A stretch of DNA of 64,000 nucleotides from Numida meleagris (taxonomy: Eukaryota > Chordata > Aves > Galliformes > Numididae): the NCBI RefSeq assembly GCF_002078875.1, contig NC_034411.1, positions 6,018,917 to 6,082,916 on the forward strand, written 5' to 3'. The notes under the pieces are model-generated. The model did no database searches. It worked only from the letters and a program-made list of their open reading frames with translations, and was not told the origin of the DNA. This document shows, one piece after another, positions 43,050 through 54,080 of the stretch (positions are counted from its first letter, which is position 1; each line of letters starts with the position of its first letter). The position numbers and the translations under genes are program-made.

Positions 43050-46000
43050 GCATAATTTAGCCTGCAAATAATTTCCCTGTTCAAACTGTGAGCATATTAA
43101 TGACACCAACCAAACCCAGGAATGTAGGTTGTTTACACGATAGTTTTCAGAATTGACTTTTTTTTCCTCTGTCTGAATTTGTCAAACTGATAATACTGGT
43201 CTGGGGAAATATGCTGCTAAAATGTTGTGACAGCATTGGGGAAGTTGCTAGGAATGAGAAACCTACTCTTACGGAGAAATCCCACATCAGACTTACACGC
43301 AGACTTTGAAAAACAACGTAATAGAGTGTAAGCATGCGATAAATGGGTGTAATCACATACGGGCTGCGGGGAAGGAACACTCTCAGGCACACCAAAGCCT
43401 CCCCGTGCTCTCTTCCTAGGAGAAGACAGAGACTCACTGGCTACAAAGCTACTGGGATGAAGAAGTCCCACCCATGCACAGACAGCTCCCCAGCCCATAC
43501 TGAGGCCTGGCTGCCCCAGGGAGCTGCTCTTCGAGCACGTTCACATCAAAGACTGGTTTTTGGAAGGTGACCTTTGTGACTTCTTGTACCACATCTGCAG
43601 CTGGGAAATCCTCCTGCATGTACCCAGTGGCTTCAGAGTGCCTCCACTACCACCTCGGCCTTTGCTGTAGCAGGGTATGTTGCCACAGCAGTTATTGAGG
43701 CCCTAGGCCCCATTTTTAACCTTCAGTGTATCTGTGTAGCTTTAAGGCAATGCTCAGGACCTTTGGTTTCACTGTCTATTCAACAATTTCAGCTCAAAAA
43801 CCACAAAGCACTGCCTTGCACAGTACGTGCCAAATGCATCATTTCACGGTATTACCAGTATTTTCTAAGAAACAGCTTGACACATACAGCACAGTTATTT
43901 GGACCGTGGTGGAACAGCTGTACAGAGGCCATGCATCAAGCATGAAGTGCAGATCTGGAGGAGCTGCACTTATCAGGGCTCCAACAACAGCTTGCCTTGA
44001 GTCAATGGGGATAGACTGTTCTACAGCAGCTGAGGTTCTGGCCTAAAGGGATATAAATATTTAGATATCATGTTACTTGGTTAACTCACTAGATAACTTA
44101 ATGTGAGACAGCTGAACAAAGTCTTAAAGAGAACATGAGTGTTCTCAATGTAAATCTTGCAAGAGCTACATTACAAGCCAGCTTGTGCTAGCTTTTCTAA
44201 AGGCGTATTTCCAGTGTATGTGGCCCATTTTAGGGATGTTTTAGACCTGATTCTGATGTACAACACCTACCTTGTCTCTTCCTCAAATTTTTTTTTTTTT
44301 TGTGATAGAATTCAACAAGTAGACCATGTCTAATTTCCTCACTGTTCATTTGGTTGGATCTTTTCAGCAAGTTAAGCACATCTAAAGTGGCTTTTCAACT
44401 ACTAGAATGACTGCTAAAATAAAACCAAGTGAAAGTGATGCAAAATCCTTAATGACGTCTGCTAGCTCTAGATAGTGTAGACTCTCTGGCCTTCCATAGG
44501 TTTTCTGGTAGAAATGTCACATTACTGGCTCTTTCATCCCAACACATTTCACATTTGTAGGCATTTAACAGATTACTCTCTTTAATTCCCTCTTCCAGAG
44601 GTAAGAGTTCACTAGCTCACAAAAGCTGAATCTTGTAAGAGTGCACTGTAGATCACATTATAAGTCCTCTGCAAACTAAGACTCTTTCAGACTTCCTATA
44701 GCCTCCTACAGTCTCACAAACCAAGAACTATGCAATGCCTCCCAACCGTACACCTTGAAAAATGTCAGCTATGGTAAAAATGACCAGAGGCGCAGAAGAA
44801 GATAGGAGATCTGCAGTGCATTTCCTTTTCTTTTGGAGAATTGGGAAGCAAAAAGAACGCTTGCTGGGGTGCGAGCACTTCAGAGCAACAAGGAGGCAGC
44901 ACTAACAAAGGACACCATGTCTGTAAGGATTCACTGCCACTTTCCTACCCTGACTAATTCCCTTAGAGGGCAAGGGAAGCTGTCAGAAGTCCTCTGATTT
45001 ATGGCCATTCAATGCTTGACCCTCCCTTCTGCAGAAGCTGCCACAGCAGCAGCCTTTAGGACAATGGCTGCAGAGACACCCACAAACAAAGGTCGCTGGG
45101 AAAGTGGTTCACTCTTCTTCCTCCCGCTCCTCTCCAATGGGAGCTTTGTATTCTGCTTCTGTTTCACACCAGGTAGAGGTAGCTGCCGCCCAGCACAGGC
45201 AAAACTCAAAAAGCAAGCACGCACCAGGGTTTTACACCCTCCATGCTCAGATTCGGTAACAAAAGTGCTGTGCTGTTCGCTGCATTCAGGCGACTTAAAG
45301 AGCGGAAAAATAAGGCTAGGGACCTGTGCTGTATTGTCTCTGTATTGTACTGCCTCTTTAAAATTAGAAATGCATGGACAGCTTCAAGGTGCCTCCCACT
45401 GAGAAAAGGCTTTAGATGCATGCACAGAGACAGCAGAGCTATCCTCCCTCTAAGCTACAGGGCAGAGAAATGATCGTTCAGCAAAGTCCTTTGGCTGCTT
45501 TTGTAGTAATCCCTTCTGTGCTTCAGTGACAGCAACGAATTTGCAGGGGAGAATCCAGGAGGCTACACCCACAGTCCCAGAGACCTCGAAGAAGATAAGA
45601 GCAACTGCAGGTAGTTAGTTACCTGATGGTGTTATGTCAGTTTGTGTGTGGTTGTTTTTATTTATTTTAGTGATCCTTCCTGATATTTTGCAGAGAAATT
45701 TGTCTAAAACAGATGTTGCTCCTTGCTATGACCAATATACAGATTTTGTGTCCAGGTAATTGTTTAGTGTTATGCGAAGCTTCATGCTTCCAGTCAGCTT
45801 TGGGGATGTCTTACAAAGCAGTTAACTGTTTGAAATGCTATTTAGTTTCAGGCTTTGGCTTTCTGTTGTTCTGTTGTTCTGCAACTCTCAATCTGAAAAG
45901 CAATGTGGGGACAGAAGTTGTACAGAAGAGTTTCTCTCAAATTTATGAAGCATTGGTACACTAGGGGCTGAGGGTGGTTCTACGGAGGGAAGGCGAACAA

Positions 46001-47094
46001 CAGCTCCACTGTACACTGTCCTTTGTAGCCATTGTGGGCATTGCTCAGTAGCTTTTCTTGAGCTGAAGACCTGCCGCTGTAATGCAGAAAAAGCAGCAAT
46101 CCTCCTCAGTTCTCTCCTGGGATGGATTGGGACTGTCCTGACATCTGGGAATCTGGTGTGAGCTCTCCCAGACACAGTGTGGGAGGATGCATGAATACAG
46201 TCTTCTCAGCAATTTGGTCCAGAGGGAAAGGCAAAATTAAGGAGTACACTAGGTATTTTCCTCAGTGTGGAAAATAAATCTGTTTTTAATGTTTGGTACA
46301 ACTGGAAGTACAAAGAGGGAAGTATCCTCCTCTCTCTTTTCAAATATTCAAGGGGCTTTTGTCTTGCTTAAGGAGGATTTTCCCCGTCACCTCAAGAACC
46401 TGTTTGTGGAAGCACACTTGCAAACAGCAGGTTTGCCTTTGCAGCAAAGCCCTAGGGGAAGGTTCATGGGACAAACTCTTGTCCATGCGGACTGGCAGTA
46501 CTCCACTGGTTTGATAGAAGCAATGATAGATTATGCGGACTGGAAATCTGGTCATCCCTCCCCCCACTCTCACTTCAGCACAGAAAGTGCTGGCTTCGCT
46601 CTTTTCTTGGGTCTTGGCAACTCTTACTAATTAAGAAATGTATTTATAAGCCAGGACATCATTTCTCTTCTTTCTTGTCTATCTCACTGCCCTAACTGAG
46701 ACATGTAGCATAAAGCAAAATCCTTGCCCTGAAGGGACATCAGATGCTTCTCAGCAAACTAAGGTGCCATGTCCTTTTAGCTCCTTTACTTCACACAGAG
46801 ATGTTGACACCCCGGACTTCAAGGCTGCCAGAAATTTGAAGCGGATTGTACACTCCTTTACTGTCACTTTACTCTGTGCTAAAAACAAAATTTCATCTTT
46901 GGTAAATATAACTGCCAGATGTAACAACCAGTGTCTTATGCAACTCTAGGTATTTTATGACAACTGAAGCATCCTTTCACAAGGTATTTCTTCCCGCTGT
47001 GCACTGACAGCAATAGAGCTGCGGGGCAATCAGGTGGATATTGCTTTCCCCTATGAACGTTATTTTTGCTGTAATTTCCTCTCAGGAAATGTTT

Positions 47095-47114
47095 TCCTCT
47101 TTTTGTTCCCACAG
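47095..47114 (+). promoter_or_regulatory. PROKR2: likely splice acceptor of the first PROKR2 coding exon
   Basis: A pyrimidine-rich tract ending in TTTTTGTTCCCACAG, with AG at 47113-47114, lies 180 bases before the start codon. It is the best acceptor upstream of the ATG, and it suggests that a noncoding first exon lies further upstream, as in many GPCR genes. This is inferred from the sequence only. If transcription instead begins nearby, this tract would simply lie in the 5' flank. Confidence 0.5.
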
Positions 47115-47124
47115 AAGACGATAA

Positions 47125-47169
47125 ATGATGCTGTTGCTCTATAGTCTCATGGGGACAAAGACAAGGTGA
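47125..47169 (+). promoter_or_regulatory. uORF 1 in PROKR2 leader (14 codons)
   Basis: A short upstream frame beginning with two successive ATG codons and ending at TGA 47167-47169, hydrophobic at its start (MMLLLYSLMG). The first ATG has a weak context (T at -3). If the transcript contains this region, the frame ends well before the main start and would permit reinitiation. Confidence 0.5.
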
Positions 47170-47194
47170 CTCACTGCTCAGAAGGAAACTTTGG

Positions 47195-47314
47195 ATGAGG
47201 TCTCTTGCCTGCCACTGTTGTGCCCTGACACCCTGGGTAATTCTAACACAAAACCAAGGGTCAGCCAAGCCACGTGCGTCAAAAGAAGACAAACATGGTC
47301 CTGGAGCAAGATGA
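47195..47314 (+). promoter_or_regulatory. uORF 2 overlapping the PROKR2 start (39 codons)
   Basis: ATG at 47195 opens a frame that stays open through the receptor start codon and stops at TGA 47312-47314, overlapping the coding sequence by 20 bases in another frame. Its ATG context is poor (T at -3, A at +4), whereas the main ATG has A at -3 and G at +4, so leaky scanning could still deliver ribosomes to the receptor. An overlapping uORF usually lowers output from the main frame. Confidence 0.5.
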
Positions 47315-47791
47315 ACATAACCCAAATGCTACTGTCAACCTCAACTTTGCTGCAATCTACAATCTCCACGACGGGGATTTAACCTCCATGCGAAATTTCT
47401 CCTTCCCTTTCAATTTCAGTTACAGCGATTACGACCTGCCGCTGGACAGCGAAGATGACATGACCAAAACACGCACCTTTTTTGCAGCCAAGATTGTGAT
47501 CGGGGTGGCTCTTGTTGGCATCATGCTGGTCTGTGGCATTGGCAACTTCATCTTCATCGCCGCCCTTGCCCGCTACAAGAAGCTGCGAAACCTCACCAAC
47601 CTGCTGATTGCCAACCTGGCCATCTCGGACTTCATTGTTGCTATTGTGTGCTGCCCCTTTGAGATGGACTACTATGTGGTACGGCAGCTGTCTTGGGAGC
47701 ATGGCCATGTCCTCTGTGCCTCGGTCAACTACCTACGGACTGTCTCTCTCTATGTTTCTACCAATGCTCTCCTGGCTATCGCTGTTGACAG
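47295..47791 (+). CDS. PROKR2: prokineticin receptor 2, coding exon 1 (residues 1-166)
   Basis: First coding exon of a class A GPCR, the receptor for prokineticins at the plasma membrane. In mammals PROKR2 couples to Gq and other G proteins and matters for olfactory-bulb and GnRH-neuron development and circadian output. The protein starts [10 protein letters not shown]. Its extracellular N-terminus of about 60 residues has three N-glycosylation sequons (N11, N34, N40) and the family-typical [10 protein letters not shown] stretch, followed by [19 protein letters not shown]1 has GIGN (N84), TM2 has LAISD (D112), C141 is the conserved TM3 cysteine, and TM3 ends with D165-R166 of the DRY motif. 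The ATG at 47295 was chosen for its A-3/G+4 context; an open frame upstream has no earlier ATG, only a GTG. The N-terminus is about 13 residues longer than the human one (384 aa total). The exon ends after two bases of the Arg166 codon (phase 2) at donor GTAGGT. High identity to human PROKR2 from TM1 onward separates it from PROKR1. Confidence 0.97.
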
Positions 47792-50700
47792 GTAGGTGAG
47801 TTGTTGTAACTCCACAAGGAGAAGGCCAGATTTCTAGGTTTTTACCAAGCTCAGCTGTTCTGTAGGATGTGCTCTCGTCAAGGTAGGTGCTACACAGACC
47901 TGCATATCTTGTTTCATAATAACTTATCACATGAGGTCATAAGATCATCTCAAAGAAAACTCAGTGGAAATTTCTTGATTAAACTTTTCAGGTGAAAAGA
48001 ATGTTCATTTATTAAAGCCTTCCCCCTCCCACCCCCCCATAAAAATATATCTAATTCAATTGTTGGAAGAGATTTAGGAAAGAGGAGACAGAGAAATTGG
48101 AAACAATCGATAGACCAAAAAGGAAGGTGTTCAATAGCTATACCCAATCTTGTTCCAAACTATGTATCTCTAAGGAGCTTCCACTACTGGGCTACAGAGC
48201 TTTTCCTTCTGTCCCACCTTTTCTACAAAATGTGAAGTAAGTATTCTTCAGTGAGAGAAATAGTTGACTGGTGACTACAGAATTTAACAGGTGAATTTCC
48301 TGAATTTACTGCCTTATAGGATATGTTTTTCTCCTTTCTAAAGTATTTTTCCCAATTTTTGTTTTGGTGTGAAAGAGAATAACAGGTAGGACTTCTTTCT
48401 AGCTTGCAAAATGGGGTTATTATTCTCCGTCATGCTCTACTGAGCAAACCCAACAGTCACTACATTAACCATTTGATAGTACTGAGGTCTTAGCTGGATG
48501 CTCCAACCCAGAAGTGGATGCTCAGTGAGTATGATTAGCACCCTCCTTCACTGAAATACTCTCCTCTCTCTTTACATGCCTCCCTGAGGATAGCATAGCA
48601 GCAAGCCGGGAAATATCCAAATGTCATTTACAGAACCCATGAAACAGTGGTAATTGCAGTGTCCAGGAAATGATAAAATGCTACATCAGTGCAGCCTTGC
48701 AGAGGTTTTTTTTACAGCCTTCATAACGGTGTGAGCTGAATGCACTGCTGCACTACCTGTTTTATGCTGTAGTCCCGAGATACTTCTCTGCTTACCTCTC
48801 TCTCCTGGAATTTAACAAGTCATTTAACTATACTCTTTCTTACAACTCCTGTTCTCTTAGCCTCGTGCTTTGTGGATTCGGACAGACCCAAGTGCTGAAG
48901 ATCAGCTTCATGCTGATATAAGCCTGATACAGTCAACTCACAGAAAGCCAAAGACCAATACAGTAAACTGTTTACACAAAGACCATCACAAGTCACCTTT
49001 TGTGTACGATCATATATATTTCTGTATATCCTCTGTATATTCACCTACACGCTGTATGATTTCTTTCAAGAACTTCTTACCATTCATTGTAATAGCATTT
49101 CTACCACCAGCCTTTGGTCAATTTCTCTCGTGTTATTTCATATTCTAGTGTAATGTTGCCTAGATTTTGGCACCCGATCCAGAAGATAAGTCAGGATCAG
49201 TTTCAGCCTGCTGATGGTTGTATAGAGATGGCTTGTGCACACCTGACTTAATTTTCGTTGAAGTCAACACAAAATCTGCAGAAAGACTGAAGAAATTCAG
49301 AAATGTTTTGCCTGGTCTGGGGAAAGGGACAATCAGCTCCTATGAAACAAATCCTCGATCAGCCTCTAGCACAGTAACTTTTGCATAATCCTGGGGACTC
49401 AAACTTAAGTTTCTTAGCACTGACATGTGCACATCACCACTTTCTATTTCTTTTTCTACTTCTGAATTATTATTTTTTCTTTTTTTTAATTTTCTAAAAA
49501 GCCCTTCTACTGCATCCCAGTTCGATGAAGTAATACAGGTCACTGAGCCCTTATGTCTGAAAGGAAATCAGAAGATTTCTAGCATACCTCCCCACACATC
49601 TTTAAAAAACAACCCTGGAAATAATTAATCACTGAAGTTCATTGTGAGAACACATTGTTTTGGTTTCATTGTCTGTTATGTATGAGCTTTTGAATTAGTA
49701 AACATAGAGAAAGCAAATTCATTTCACAGCCATGTTGGTTGTGTCATGTGATTAGCTGACCGGCCTCTATTAGCTTTCTCTTCACATATTTAGGTCTTTT
49801 TAAAAGGTTCACCTGTGTCAAGAGAGTAATCCTGCTCTATAAGACTTCCCACAGGTCTGACTCTCTTTCATATTCTTGGATGTCTGTTTGCAGAAAACAT
49901 ATAAGAATTTCAAAATCCAAAAAAATAACACAGTGTGAATGGAGATCTGAAGAGAAGGAGTTTGTGCTAAGAGCCCAGTGTCCACGCTGTTAATATTCAG
50001 GAGAATTTAGCTGTAGCTGGTTCCCCTGGACTGAACACTCATGAGCACCTAGTGTGTTTTACGGGCTCTTTTGGATCACATCTTCCAGAGCAGTTTCATA
50101 TAAATCCAGTTTGTGTGTTCCAGCACCATTCCACAGTGACAGCCAAAGTGTGGTAATAAGTGGCAACCAGGAAATCCATCACAATAGCTCTCCTCTGACT
50201 CTGCCGTGGAGTTTTACCCTGAATCATTCAGCCAAATGTTCTGCTGAGCTGATGTGCATACCTATGACTACATACACATTATCCCACAACGTTCTTTCCA
50301 CAGGACCCAATCTAAAAATATTCATTTATCAGCTCCACAATGAGGCTGAACAATTCTGCTGACCCTTGACATCTAGCCTGCGGTGTTAAAAGCAGTGAGC
50401 AATTTATCTGCTTCCAAGATCTGGCTTGTGAAAAGCCCTACTGACTCTCCATTTTATTTTAGAATGAATACATTCTGTGGATGCTATCTGTGTATATGAT
50501 ATATACAGACAGAAAAGCTTCTGAATGAATGAGAAATGCCGCTGTTTCAAACAGTCCTTTGTGTCAAATACAACTGCACTGGGAGCTCTGGAATTTCTCT
50601 GATAAAAATTTCCCCTTAGCAGTATTCTAATCTTTCTGGGTTGAAGAGTACTCTAATGTAAGCTCTTCTTATATCTGCAGCTTCTGAAAACAAAACAAAA

Positions 50701-51749
50701 CAAAAAAAACCTGCAACCCAGAGTGAGTGCAATTTGGTCCTAACCCCATTTTTAAATGAATCAAGGGCATTTGATTGGTCTTGCAAGCATCATACTTCCG
50801 TTTCTCCATACTTGTTTGTGAAATGCTGCAGTGCATCGTGCAGCTTTACAGGGAGTGCTAACACCTAACTCAACTTGTACAGGACGGCATATTGCTTAAC
50901 AAAGCATATTTCAGATTAATTATTAGCAACAGTCACCTCCAGCAGCCTAAACAAAAATGTGCATGAGCAGAAAATGGACATACAGTCCTTTGCTGGTGGC
51001 TGGAAAACATGCTCACCTGTAACCATTGCTAGTCTCAGCTTCAACTCTTTTCACCCTATAGATTAACAAAGCAAATAATGGAAACACTATCATATATGTT
51101 AAAAAAAAAAATTATTCAAACAGTTCTCTGCGTAGGCAAAGTGTTCTCCTCCTTTTCTGTATTTGCTCTTTTACCTGCACCTGACTATGTGTATATTAAT
51201 GCATATTTTAAACACTTACCTGTACATGTGATGCCCACCAAAATATTCCAGATGCTATATCATGGCATGTCCTGGGTACACTGTCATCTCCATATTGCAT
51301 TAGCTTCTGCTAATGTATTTGTCAGTGATAGGAATATTCCCTTCTTTCTCTTCTTCCAGTCTATCCATAACTCCCAATGAGTGATCCCTGTTAAAAATGG
51401 AAAGGTTTATGATACAACACTACATCTTTTTCAGTTTGATTTTGTTAGCAGGTGGGAGTTTAAGATTGAGTTCCTAAAACAATATGCAGTCAGGTTTTCA
51501 GATTGCCAAGTCCCTGCTATCTTAACAAACTCCTCAGCTATTTGCTCCAGAACTTCTGTCCTGGTTTAGGATCTCCGTTCTAGGCTGCTACTTTGGGCAA
51601 ATTTATTCTTAACTCCTCATAGATGAATATGTCAGTCTCTAACAGTCACAGCAATTTCCTCCTGCCTCATTCTGTCCACCTGTATTTTGAACTGTGCTCT
51701 GGTTAATGCTGTTTGCAAACTTCATTTCGAGTGTATTTGTCTGTTCCAG
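47792..51749 (+). other. PROKR2: PROKR2 intron (3,958 bp, phase 2)
   Basis: The donor is AG|GTAGGTGAGT and the acceptor is TTTGTCTGTTCCAG|G. The intron splits the arginine codon of the DRY motif, the position shared by prokineticin receptors and related peptide receptors. I see no mobile element and no other exon inside it; a short (AAAAC)n-like run lies near 50690-50710. A second GT four bases into the intron (47796) forms a competing donor with the stronger GTGAGT consensus. Confidence 0.93.
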
Positions 51750-52446
51750 GTACCTGGCCATTGTTCACCCCCTGAAACCACGCATGAATTATCAAACAGC
51801 AACCGTCCTCATCGCCTTGGTCTGGATTGTCTCCATACTTGTAGCTATCCCATCAGCATACTTTGCAACTGAAACTGTATTATTTATAGTAAAAAACCAG
51901 GAGAAAATTTTCTGTGGTCAAATTTGGCCAGTTGACCAACAGATGTACTATAAATCCTATTTCCTATTCATCTTTGGCATTGAATTTGTTGCACCTGTGA
52001 TTACGATGACCTTATGTTATGCCAGAATCTCTCGAGAGCTTTGGTTTAAAACCGTACCAGGATTTCAGACAGAACAAATCAGAAAGAGGCTTCGATGCAG
52101 AAGAAAAACTGTTATGGTACTGATGTGCATCTTGACCGCCTATGTTCTCTGCTGGGCACCTTTCTATGGCTTCACCATTGTCCGTGACTTTTTCCCCACA
52201 ATCTTTGTGAAAGAGAAGCATTATCTTACTGCTTTTTACATAGTTGAATGCATTGCTATGAGTAACAGCATGATAAACACAATGTGTTTTGTAACTGTAA
52301 AAAATAACACCATGAAGTACTTCAAGAAGATCATGTTGCTCAGATGGAGATCAACGTACCATGGAAGTAAATCTAGTACAGACTTAGATCTCAAAACAAG
52401 TGCAATGCCAGTCACAGAGGAGGTAGACTGCATAAAACTGAAGTAA
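51750..52446 (+). CDS. PROKR2: prokineticin receptor 2, coding exon 2 (residues 166-397)
   Basis: Completes the receptor: the first base finishes Arg166, then [17 protein letters not shown] (intracellular loop 2). TM4 follows with W191 and P199. Extracellular loop 2 carries C221, the partner of C141 ([14 protein letters not shown]). TM5 has P248, and the basic third loop reads [15 protein letters not shown]6 has the CWAP toggle motif (C300-W301-A302-P303), and TM7 ends SNSMINT. The usual NPxxY motif is replaced by NSMIN, as in mammalian prokineticin receptors, so this is a family trait and not damage. The cytoplasmic tail ends in [10 protein letters not shown], nearly identical to the human end; stop TAA at 52444-52446. 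Joined to exon 1 it gives 397 residues with no frameshift or missing helix, so the gene appears functional. Confidence 0.97.
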
Positions 52447-52733
52447 GTTTTAGGTGGTTCCAATCTCACGCATCTTGGAGGGAGGCAGGAAAGAGGAAAT
52501 AGTGCCACCTCAGAAGATTCTCTCATTTGTCCGTGCAAACACCCGCTGCTGGTGAGAGGCCTGAAGAAGCAGCATACTATGGATTTCCACTAGAATCCTT
52601 CTACTGGACTGCTGCATAATCCCATAGTTCAGACTGATGCTGGGCGTCAGTTTACCCATCTGTAAATTTGGAATGTAGGCACTTGTTTTGGAGCTGTTTA
52701 ACACTGATAGAGAAAAAAAAAAACAGTGAATGC

Positions 52734-52739
52734 ATTAAA
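52734..52739 (+). terminator. candidate proximal poly(A) signal ATTAAA
   Basis: The common variant hexamer ATTAAA lies 288 bases after the PROKR2 stop. Which signal is used cannot be judged from sequence alone. Confidence 0.35.
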
Positions 52740-53264
52740 GCATATTACAAAGACGCAAGAGTTGACCACCACCCCTAGCCACGATGTCTCTTCGTTTCTT
52801 CTTAACCAAAATCTTTTACTCTCTTTGAGCTTATCATCTTATCTATAAGCTTCTTGGTGTCCTTTTCCTTCTACTCCCTAATGGACAAGATAGAAAGGAT
52901 GGCAAAAAAGCCCATTTTGCTTCATGTCACTCTTTACCCTCTCAGTTTACCTCTCATGAAGAAGCTCCTTGAAGCCTACAGACCACCAGCTTCTATGGTC
53001 CAATGTGTAGCATGCTCTTACGAAAGACACTTTCTCTACAAAATTTTCAGAGCTAAATACTGCTTCTCAGTCTAGTAAAAACCCGAAGTCTCTTCATGTG
53101 ATATCTGGTTTAAGAATATGTTATCAGCATTCCACCCTGTATTTTTCTGTAGAGTGTTACTCTGTTTATTAAGTATTTGGAAATACTTAAGAGGAACAGT
53201 ATCCTTCTCACTTTCAGGCACCCTCTGGTCAGCTGCTGCTGCTGCCTTGAGTCATTGAGAACTT

Positions 53265-53560
53265 CACAGAATCACAGACTCAATCACAAAACTGTGGGTG
53301 TGGTGAACAATGTCTCCAGATTATCTAGGCCACCCTCAGTTTGAGCAGGTTGCCCAGCACTGTGTTCCACCGAGCTTTAACTTACTCAAAAGATAGGAAC
53401 TCCATTGCCTCTCTGGGCAACCTCTGCCAGCGTTCAGTCCTCACGGTACAAGTGTTTCCTTTTGCTCTGATGGAATTTCATGTGTTTCAATTTGTGCTCG
53501 TACGACTTGTCCTGTTTTTCAGTGGGGCACATCGGAAAGAAGAGCAAGTTGGTGGGAAAA
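53265..53560 (-). mobile_element. diverged antisense CR1 LINE fragment
   Basis: The plus strand starts with the inverted CR1 end (CACAGAATCACAGACT), followed by GCAGGTTGCCCAGCACTGTG, CTCTCTGGGCAACCTCTGCC and the TTTCATGTGTTTCAATTTGTG block of the ORF2 C-terminal region. It is clearly more diverged than the 4 kb and 8 kb copies and belongs to another subfamily. If the distal PROKR2 poly(A) signal is used, this element lies within the 3'UTR in antisense. Confidence 0.82.
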
Positions 53561-54058
53561 GGTCCACCCTGCTGAACCATACCTAGACACCTTATCCACT
53601 CTGCGTGCACCTTCAAACTAAAATACAAGTAGGGCCAAAATTACAAGGATTTTGAGGTGAGCTGTCCTGCAAGCAATGAAGACAGACTTTGTTTAATCAA
53701 GCTGGTCACTGTTTGAGTTGAGTAGCTCATTGTCTGGTCAAATGTGAAGCAACAACTCAAGACAAATTCTGCATTGCCTCCCACAATGCCATTTTTACTA
53801 TTCTCATTTTGTGCAACTCCACAGTGAGAGTTTCTTAACTGGAAATTGTGATAAAACAGGTTGACAACAGCAGTAAGGCACACAATTTAAACTACACATA
53901 AAATGCCATGGACTATCGTGTATTGAAATCAAGTCTTTTCTATTGTGACAACAAACGCTTCCTGTTTTAAAGTATGTGGCAGCACCTACTTTTGGAGTAA
54001 ATGGCTTTTGTAAATAATTTGTTTACTTGTGAATATTAAGTGAGCAGCAAACCTTGCT

Positions 54059-54064
54059 AATAAA
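54059..54064 (+). terminator. candidate distal poly(A) signal AATAAA
   Basis: Canonical AATAAA followed within about 30 bases by a GTGAATTATTTTTTA U/GU-rich stretch, a reasonable cleavage context for the PROKR2 transcript. Confidence 0.45.
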
Positions 54065-54080
54065 ACAGCAAACACAGAGT

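Larger units (their letters stand above)
28311..47094. other. long intergenic region upstream of PROKR2, no gene recognised
   Basis: Nearly 19 kb of AT-rich DNA without recognisable exons or mobile elements. Simple features only: T tracts at 35332-35348 and 43033-43049, and a short near-tandem CTTCTAAGTCTTGGA pair at 34848 and 34871. The last 2-3 kb should contain the PROKR2 promoter and any noncoding first exon. A CAG|GTAGTT donor-like site lies at 45608-45616, but no TATA box or CpG island stands out. Confidence 0.5.
52447..54080 (+). other. PROKR2: probable PROKR2 3'UTR
   Basis: The region after the stop has no further gene-like frames. Two poly(A) signals could end the mRNA: ATTAAA at 52734-52739 (short 3'UTR, about 300 bases) and a canonical AATAAA at 54059-54064 (about 1.6 kb). 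The longer form would include an antisense CR1 fragment. Extent is inferred; no transcript evidence is available. Confidence 0.45.

Noticed and set aside
47274..47294. Upstream GTG start for PROKR2
   Set aside because: Vertebrate genes rarely use GTG, and the ATG at 47295 has a strong context.
51694..51749. In-frame ATG upstream of PROKR2 exon 2
   Set aside because: This is intron sequence ending in a good TTCCAG acceptor; the receptor continues from exon 1, so it is not a start.
52641..52680. Similarity to the MIR/L2 'CAGTTTCCCCATCTGTAAA' motif
   Set aside because: Only about 20 bases resemble it, with no supporting flanks.
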